The notes below the pieces were generated by a model. That model worked only from the letters and a program-made list of their open reading frames with translations. It was not told the origin of the DNA and did not search any database. The position numbers and the translations under genes were made by a program. This document shows positions 58,496 to 64,000 of a stretch of DNA of 64,000 nt, in pieces (within the stretch, counting starts at the first letter, position 1; every line of letters starts with the position of its first letter). This stretch comes from UBA6107 sp964533735 (GTDB lineage: Bacteria; Chloroflexota; Anaerolineae; Anaerolineales; Anaerolineaceae): assembly GCA_964533735.1 (NCBI GenBank), contig CAZHMD010000014.1, positions 7,037-71,036 on the forward strand, given 5' to 3'.

Positions 58496-58527
58496 AAAAG
58501 AGCGGGATGTATCCTCCCGCTCTTTTT
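58496..58527. terminator. bidirectional terminator
   Basis: Stem aaaagagcggga / tcccgctctttt with a 7-nt loop, between convergent genes. Confidence 0.9.
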
Positions 58528-58552
58528 GAAACCAAGTCAGGTTTATAAATTT

Positions 58553-59305
58553 CTAATCCCCTAGATCAAAAAATTCTGTAATGACTTTTTCGCATCCTGC
58601 GGCGGAAATCCTTAATGTGACGGATTCTACAAAACCATCGATCTCCACGTAGTAACCCAGAAAGTCTGCGTCTCCTGATGCGGGATACCTGTTCCCCACG
58701 GTACCGCTGCCGCTCATAGCGCCAGTTATGGAGCCCGCCGGGGACATGCCTAACAGGACGTAGGAAACAAAGGTACCAAACGGAAGGTTATCTACATCAG
58801 CATAAAAGTAATCGCCTCCAGCGTCAACATCAATATCAAAAGACCAACCAGAGGTATCGTATTCACATTCCACAACCGGGGCTTTGGCTTGATCGAAGGA
58901 TGCAAAGAGAGCGTAAGTGCCAGCAGCCGGGGCTTGGGCGCAAGCCAGGTAACGCCCTTCTATAGTGGGAACCCAGCCGACGGTTGTTGCCAGTTTTACC
59001 CAGGCACCTTCCACCAATTGGAAGATTTGGCCGGTCCAGCCGAAACGTCCTTCGTCGAATGGATGGCAGATCCGAGTTGCGCCGTCCACCTTTAACCCAT
59101 CAGACTTCAACTGGTACCACTCGCGGGGTGTGGTGGTGATGGTGTACATGGGGAGCGTTTCACCCGTGACGCCTTCCGCATACCATTCCCACACTTTGGG
59201 TTGAGCTACGGGGACGGGAACAAAAGCAGCGGCGGGCGCGGGGACCGCAATGAATGAAACAGTGAAGATGATGATGACACTAAAAAATGAACTTAACTTA
59301 CGCAT
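58553..59305 (-). CDS. secreted protein, tandem paralogue A
   Basis: 250 residues. A signal peptide (1-27, ending APAAAF) is followed by VWEWYAEGVTGETLPMYTIT and long stretches identical or nearly so to the gene at 59489-60244, including HPFDEGRFGWTGQIFQLVEG and VVECEYDTSGWSFDIDVD. Four cysteines probably form two disulfides. The two copies differ mainly in the signal peptide, in the DIDVDAG/GIFSDLG segment and at the C-terminus. Function unknown; extracellular. Confidence 0.75.
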   Translation of the reverse strand: MRKLSSFFSVIIIFTVSFIAVPAPAAAFVPVPVAQPKVWEWYAEGVTGETLPMYTITTTPREWYQLKSDGLKVDGATRICHPFDEGRFGWTGQIFQLVEGAWVKLATTVGWVPTIEGRYLACAQAPAAGTYALFASFDQAKAPVVECEYDTSGWSFDIDVDAGGDYFYADVDNLPFGTFVSYVLLGMSPAGSITGAMSGSGTVGNRYPASGDADFLGYYVEIDGFVESVTLRISAAGCEKVITEFFDLGD

Positions 59306-59488
59306 ATCTCCCTCCTTTTGGGAAAAAAACTACCAACAATTAGTTTAGCACGTGTTTTTTGAATTTTCAATAAGTCGATTAATCCAACAGTGGATGCGAC
59401 CGACACCTTTGATACCTTGTTTAAATGACTACATCCGGTGGTCAGCCGGATGTAGTTGACATCAATAATTGTAAATCCTTCCCGGTTA

Positions 59489-60244
59489 TTAGGCGTCAGC
59501 CATGAAAAACCTGGTAGAAACCTTTTCGCATCCCGCAGCAGAAATCCTTAACGTGAGGGATTCCGTAAAACCATCGGTCACCACGTAGTAACCCAAAAAG
59601 TCTGCGTCACCTGACAAGGGCAACAAGTTCCCGACTGTACCGTTGCCGCTCATAGCGCCTGTGACAGAACCTGCCGGGGACATGCCGATGATGACGTAGG
59701 AAACAAAGGTACCAAACGGCAGATTATCTACGTCAGCATAAAAGTAGTCGCCCCCTAAATCCGAGAATATGCCGAAGTTCCAATCAGAGGTATCGTATTC
59801 ACATTCCACAACCGGGGCTTTGGCTTGATCGAATGAAGCAAAGAGTGCGTAAGTGCCGGAAGCCGGCGCTTGAGCGCAAGCCAGGAAACGCCCTTCTACC
59901 GTGGGAACCCAGCCGACGGTTGTTGCCAGTTTAACCCAGGCGCCTTCAACCAAATGGAAGATCGCCCCTGTCCAGCCGAAACGGCCTTCGTCGAATGGAT
60001 GGCAGATTTTAGTGGCACCATCCACTTTGAGCCCATCGGATTTCAGCTGGTACCACTCGCGGGGTGTGGTGGTAATGGTGTACATGGGGAGCGTTTCACC
60101 AGTGACGCCTTCCGCATACCATTCCCAAACTCTGGGTTGGACCACGGGGGGCGGGACAAATGCCGCTACGGGTTTAGGAAAAGCTATGAATGCGATGGTA
60201 AGAACCAGAATTATGATCGTGAACACTGAACTTGATTTTCTCAT
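59489..60244 (-). CDS. secreted protein, tandem paralogue B
   Basis: 251 residues from the ATG at 60244, which has AGGAGG seven bases upstream (an earlier in-frame start at 60313 would break the signal peptide). The signal peptide and mature part align along their length with the gene at 58553-59305, 183 bp away in the same direction. GRFGWTGAIFHLVEGAWVKL and FASFDQAKAPVVECEY are shared blocks. A recent tandem duplication. Function unknown. Confidence 0.75.
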   Translation of the reverse strand: MRKSSSVFTIIILVLTIAFIAFPKPVAAFVPPPVVQPRVWEWYAEGVTGETLPMYTITTTPREWYQLKSDGLKVDGATKICHPFDEGRFGWTGAIFHLVEGAWVKLATTVGWVPTVEGRFLACAQAPASGTYALFASFDQAKAPVVECEYDTSDWNFGIFSDLGGDYFYADVDNLPFGTFVSYVIIGMSPAGSVTGAMSGNGTVGNLLPLSGDADFLGYYVVTDGFTESLTLRISAAGCEKVSTRFFMADA

Positions 60245-60385
60245 TAAATCCTCCTGATTATGATAAATAAGATACGTAATATCTAGTATAGCACGCGGGG
60301 ATTGAGAATACAATAAGGCGGCGAAACCAGCCTTGTGTTAGAATAACCCCCGAACGCCAACTCACACACAAGGATCCCGACTTTA

Positions 60386-62521
60386 ATGCTCAATTTTTCC
60401 CAGGACATTGCCGCCAGTCTTTCCGTGCGTCCCACTCAGGTGGCGGCTGCCATCGAATTATTGGACGGCGGCGCTACCGTACCCTTCATCGCGCGCTACC
60501 GCAAGGAAGCCACCGGCACTTTGGATGAAGATCAGCTGCGCAATATCCAATCACTGCTGGAAAAAGGGCGCGCCCTGGAAGAACGCCGCGCCGCGGTGAT
60601 CTCCTCGGTTGAGGAACAGGGCAAGATGACCCCGGAACTGCTTGAAAAGTTCACCACCGCTGTCACCATGACGGCACTTGAGGATCTTTACGCTCCCTAT
60701 AAACCGAAGCGGCGGACGCGCGCCTCGATTGCCCGCGAGAAAGGGCTGCAGGGACTGGCAGACTTCATCCTGATCCAGGCACGCACCCCCGCGGATGCGC
60801 AGAAGACCGCAGCCGGATTCCTGAATGAGCAGGTGCTCACCGTGGAAGAAGCGCTGGCGGGTGCGCGGGACATCACCGCAGAGACCATCAGCGATCACGC
60901 CGAAGTGCGTTCCTCGACCCGGCGTAAAGCCATGTTATTCGGTGTGCTTGCCTCCGAGAAGATCGAGGACGCCAAAGACGAGAAGACCGTTTACGAAACC
61001 TATTACGCCTTCAGCGCGCGCGTGGATCGCTTGCGCCCGCACCAGGTGCTGGCGGTGAACCGCGGTGAGAACGAAAAAGTACTGCGGGTGAAAGTGACCC
61101 TGGAAGAAAAGGACTGGAAGAGCTCCATGGTGGATTACTTCCGCCCAGACATGCGCAGCCCCTTCTGCAACGAACTGGAGCTGGCGCTGTACGACGCGGC
61201 AGAAAGGCTGCTGCTGCCGAGCATCGAGCGCGATGTGCGGCGCGAACTGACCGTACAGGCAGAGACACATGCCATCAAGGTCTTCGCTGCGAATCTGAAG
61301 GCTCTGCTGGGGCAACCGCCACTGGCGGGGCACAGCGTGCTAGGGCTTGACCCGGGTTTCCGTACCGGGACCAAGCTGGCAGTGGTTGGACCTACTGGAA
61401 AACTACTGGATACCGGTACGATTTACCCGCATGAGCCGCAGCGCCAGTGGGCAGAATCCAGGGAAAAACTGAAAGCGCTGATCGTCAAGCACAAGGTGAC
61501 GCTCATCTCCATTGGCAACGGCACCGCCTCGCGCGAGACCGAAGCCCTGGCGGCGGAACTGACGCGGGAAATGCCTGAAGTGCGTTACATCATCACCAAC
61601 GAGGCGGGGGCATCGGTGTATTCCGCCAGCCCGCTGGCACGCGCCGAGATGCCCGACCTGGATGTTTCCATCCGCGGAGCGGTTTCCATCGCGCGCCGGG
61701 TGCAGGATCCCCTGGCAGAGCTGGTAAAGATCGACCCGCGTTCGATCGGTGTGGGCATGTACCAGCATGATGTGGACCAGGCAGCACTCACCGCTGCCCT
61801 CACCGGAGTGGTGGAGGATGTGGTCAACCGCGTTGGGGTGGACGTGAATACCGCGTCGCCGGCGTTATTAGGCTACGTTTCAGGCATCGGCGCCAAACTG
61901 GCAGAGAAGATGGTGGCGTACCGCGACGAAAAAGGCACGTTCGCCGACCGTGAAGCCATCAAGGGCATCCCCGGGCTGGGACCGAAAGCTTTTGAGCAGT
62001 GCGCCGGCTTTTTACGCATCCGCGGCGGAAAGAACCCGTTGGACGCCAGCGCCATTCACCCCGAGAGTTATGCCGTGGCCGATGCTGTGCTGCAGTACGC
62101 CGGGGTTAACGCCCGGGATACGCAGGAGGTGCGCCATAACGCCATCAGCGCGTTGAGTGCACACCCGGTGACGGAACTGGCGGAGGAAATCGGCTGCGGC
62201 GTACCGACGCTGGTGGATATCCTCGAGCAGCTGGTGCGCCCGGGACGCGATCCACGCGAGGACACCCCCGCGCCCATCCTGCGCTCGGACGTGCTCAAGA
62301 TGGAAGACCTGAGCAACGGGATGCGCCTGAAAGGCACCGTGCGCAATGTGGTTGACTTTGGGACATTCATTGATATTGGAGTAAAGCAGGACGGATTATT
62401 ACACCGCACCCAGGTGCCACAGGGGATGCACCTGCAGGTGGGCGATATTGTGGACGTGGTCATTCTGAAGGTGGAAGCCGAACGCGGACGCATCTCGCTG
62501 GGGATGGAAGAGCAGAAATAA
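60386..62521 (+). CDS. tex: Tex-family RNA-binding transcription factor
   Basis: 711 residues, complete. The N-terminal helical domain opens with VPFIARYRKEATGTLDE, the most conserved Tex segment. The YqgF/RuvC-like domain is near 320-450 (VLGLDPGFRTGTKLAVV), the helix-hairpin-helix region near 490-560 (VNTASPALLGYVSGIG and IKGIPGLGPKAFEQCAGF) and the S1 domain at 640-708 (GMRLKGTVRNVVDFGTFID). It binds nucleic acid and RNA polymerase and affects transcription and stress survival. Single gene. Confidence 0.95.
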   Translation: MLNFSQDIAASLSVRPTQVAAAIELLDGGATVPFIARYRKEATGTLDEDQLRNIQSLLEKGRALEERRAAVISSVEEQGKMTPELLEKFTTAVTMTALEDLYAPYKPKRRTRASIAREKGLQGLADFILIQARTPADAQKTAAGFLNEQVLTVEEALAGARDITAETISDHAEVRSSTRRKAMLFGVLASEKIEDAKDEKTVYETYYAFSARVDRLRPHQVLAVNRGENEKVLRVKVTLEEKDWKSSMVDYFRPDMRSPFCNELELALYDAAERLLLPSIERDVRRELTVQAETHAIKVFAANLKALLGQPPLAGHSVLGLDPGFRTGTKLAVVGPTGKLLDTGTIYPHEPQRQWAESREKLKALIVKHKVTLISIGNGTASRETEALAAELTREMPEVRYIITNEAGASVYSASPLARAEMPDLDVSIRGAVSIARRVQDPLAELVKIDPRSIGVGMYQHDVDQAALTAALTGVVEDVVNRVGVDVNTASPALLGYVSGIGAKLAEKMVAYRDEKGTFADREAIKGIPGLGPKAFEQCAGFLRIRGGKNPLDASAIHPESYAVADAVLQYAGVNARDTQEVRHNAISALSAHPVTELAEEIGCGVPTLVDILEQLVRPGRDPREDTPAPILRSDVLKMEDLSNGMRLKGTVRNVVDFGTFIDIGVKQDGLLHRTQVPQGMHLQVGDIVDVVILKVEAERGRISLGMEEQK

Positions 62522-62646
62522 ATCTGCAGCCGTAACAGAATTGAATGCGGTAAGCCGATTTCGAAAGTCACATTACAACTATCTGATGCATTTATCCGTA
62601 TACTCTTATAGACTAGACGCGGTATACCCGCGAGATGGAGACAATC

Positions 62647-63801
62647 ATGTTTGAACCCGGAAAGTTTTTGAAACGCGCATTACAGATCGTGTGGCATTAC
62701 AAAGTTTTATGGATCTTCGGTTTCCTGCTCGTGCTCACCGGCGGTGCCGGCAGCAGCAGCGGCAGCAGTATCGGTGGAAATGGCAGCGGATATCGCTGGT
62801 CCGCAGAAGACCAGTTTAATAACCGCGGCATAGATGGATTCGACCAGTATTTCCCGCACGGGCAATATACCCCGCAGATGGAAGACTGGGTGGCTGAGAA
62901 TGTGGCACCCTTGTTCGCCACGGAAGCCAAAGCCATCACCACCGTTTTCATTTTTGTGGGAATTGTCCTGGCGATTTGCATCATTTTCGGGCTGCTGGCC
63001 GCGCTGGTACGTTACCCGACAGAAACAGCCGTGATGCGCATGGTCGACGCGCACGAACAAACCGGCACCAAGCTGCGCTTTAATGAAGGCTGGCGGCTGG
63101 GCTGGAACAGGCGCGCCTGGCGCATTTTCCTGGTTGACCTGCTCATCGGTACCCCAGCGTTCGGTATTGTCGTTCTGCTCCTTGGCGGATTGGGAGTTTA
63201 TTTCTTTGCCAACCGTGAGAACCTTGAAGGGGCGATGAATGCCGGGGTGGGCATCTGGATCGCGGTGGTGGTGATGCTGATGCTGGCGCTGGCCCTTTTG
63301 CTGGTTGTGGTCAGCCTGGTACGTCAGTTCATCATCCGCAAAGCCGCGTTGGAAGAACTGGGTGTGCGCGATTCCTTCCGCCAGGGTTGGGCGATGTTCA
63401 AACTGAACTGGAAGCACGCTGCCCTGATGTGGCTGATCATGATCGCAATTGGTATAGGCGTGGGGATAGCCATGGTACTTGCTTTCTTTATCCTCATCCC
63501 GGCGTATGCCATCCTTGCCATCCCGGGAGGCATCGTGGCTGCCATCCCCGGCGCCATTGGGTTCGGCATCACCAGCCTGTTTGCTGCTGAAGTGCTGCCC
63601 TGGATTGTCGCGGGAATCGTAGCGCTGCCTTTCTTCTTCATCGTAGTGTTCTCCCCGCTCTTCCTGCTCAGCGGCGCCTATGCGGTGTTTGATTCCGCCG
63701 TCTGGACGCTCTTCTACCGCCAGAAGAACCTGCCGCTTGTGCCGCCGGAAGTTCCGACCGCCGAGACTCAAGTTCCTCCTCTGCCAACAGTAGAAAACTA
63801 A
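62647..63801 (+). CDS. multi-pass membrane protein with glycine/serine-rich loop
   Basis: 384 residues from the ATG at 62647 (GGAG eight bases upstream). The first helix (about 18-36) is followed by a Gly/Ser-rich stretch and a loop. Further helices lie at about 95-122, 160-190, 200-230 and 255-340, where long Ile/Ala/Gly segments predict two to four more. RAWRIFLVDLLIGTPAFG and VSLVRQFIIRKAALEELGV are charged turns between helices. It resembles uncharacterised DUF-type membrane proteins with GlpQ-like membrane domains. Function unknown. Confidence 0.7.
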   Translation: MFEPGKFLKRALQIVWHYKVLWIFGFLLVLTGGAGSSSGSSIGGNGSGYRWSAEDQFNNRGIDGFDQYFPHGQYTPQMEDWVAENVAPLFATEAKAITTVFIFVGIVLAICIIFGLLAALVRYPTETAVMRMVDAHEQTGTKLRFNEGWRLGWNRRAWRIFLVDLLIGTPAFGIVVLLLGGLGVYFFANRENLEGAMNAGVGIWIAVVVMLMLALALLLVVVSLVRQFIIRKAALEELGVRDSFRQGWAMFKLNWKHAALMWLIMIAIGIGVGIAMVLAFFILIPAYAILAIPGGIVAAIPGAIGFGITSLFAAEVLPWIVAGIVALPFFFIVVFSPLFLLSGAYAVFDSAVWTLFYRQKNLPLVPPEVPTAETQVPPLPTVEN

Positions 63802-63807
63802 TTTACT

Positions 63808-63846
63808 AAACCCCCGGAGTCCGAAATTGATTCCGGGGGTTTTTCT
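63808..63846 (+). terminator. terminator of the membrane protein gene
   Basis: Stem aaacccccgga / tccgggggttt with a 13-nt loop, then ttct. A second hairpin (atccgggaa / ttcccggat) follows at about 63876-63903. Confidence 0.85.
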
Positions 63847-63975
63847 AGCGTTAATTTCAGAATAAAGAGCATAATCCGGGAATCAATAAACAGGTTCCCG
63901 GATATATTTTAAGATTCTTTATCTAATCTCTCACCATCTATTCACTTTCCGGTGATAAACTTAAAGGTCGCGACT

Positions 63976-64000
63976 ATGACCGAATCCGCCGAGTTTACCC
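63976..64000 (+). CDS. possible gene start at window edge
   Basis: An ATG with AAAGG nine bases upstream opens a frame reading MTESAEFT to the last base. Too short to identify. Confidence 0.3.

Noticed and set aside
62707..63771. 354-residue open frame on the minus strand
   Set aside because: Antisense to the multi-pass membrane protein; composition rich in His, Gln and Asp is typical of an antisense frame of hydrophobic code.

Overview
The window looks like a stretch of bacterial chromosome of moderately high G+C. I read it as probably a Chloroflexota (Anaerolineae-like) genome. The grounds are the mix of genes: a tungsten-type aldehyde:ferredoxin oxidoreductase, an ADP-forming acyl-CoA synthetase, many lipoproteins with Thr/Pro-rich linkers, zinc-ribbon membrane proteins, DnaA-domain and ParA/ParB gene groups, and few large operons. 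This is an inference from gene content; no rRNA, tRNA or CRISPR array was seen, and no alignment could be run.

Layout. 1-2.1 kb: the 5' part of a PAS-GGDEF diguanylate cyclase and a two-gene PepSY/zinc-ribbon membrane operon. 2.2-8.3 kb: a minus-strand run of an acyl-AMP ligase, an acyl carrier protein, a ZIP metal transporter, an SGNH-like membrane protein, an MBOAT acyltransferase, a 38-residue membrane microprotein and a small lipoprotein. Apart from the ZIP gene and the lipoprotein, this is the complete part list of a Dlt-type envelope acylation pathway. 8.3-8.9 kb: a MazF-like/ribbon-helix-helix toxin-antitoxin pair. 9.0-11.4 kb: aldehyde:ferredoxin oxidoreductase with a four-cluster ferredoxin. 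11.5-12.7 kb: a BaiN/HI0933-type flavoprotein. 12.8-17.2 kb: an eight-gene arsenic operon (arsR, ACR3, a thioredoxin-like protein, a GcvH-like lipoyl carrier, two DGC-domain proteins, an OsmC-like protein, arsenate reductase) with an ACR3 gene remnant beside it. 17.4-17.9 kb: a fluoride exporter behind a recognisable fluoride riboswitch.

19.1-26.3 kb is a replication/partition-like island: a DnaA domain-I protein without an AAA+ domain, a small ribbon-helix-helix-like protein, an ExeA-type AAA ATPase, ParA plus ParB, an AraC/GyrI regulator flanked by two 25-nt palindromic repeats, and a second ParA plus a ribbon-helix-helix protein driven by a promoter embedded in four direct repeats, followed by about 260 bp of TGCA-rich repeats. 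No integrase or transposase was found.

The rest is ordinary chromosome with envelope and secreted functions: GrpB-like protein, VWA protein with a MerR-type regulator, TetR regulator, dUTPase-like protein, FN3-like lipoprotein, LysM/M23 peptidase, NapH-like polyferredoxin with a Tat-exported DUF362 protein, several TP-rich lipoproteins, PlsC and LpxL-like acyltransferases, UMF1 transporter, esterase, ADP-forming acyl-CoA synthetase, a 1078-residue LysM envelope protein, Hsp20, a methyltransferase, tandem secreted paralogues, and Tex. Intergenic regions at 34.7, 37.5 and 39.5 kb carry degenerate dispersed repeats. Start codons were chosen by ribosome-binding site and by fit to neighbours.
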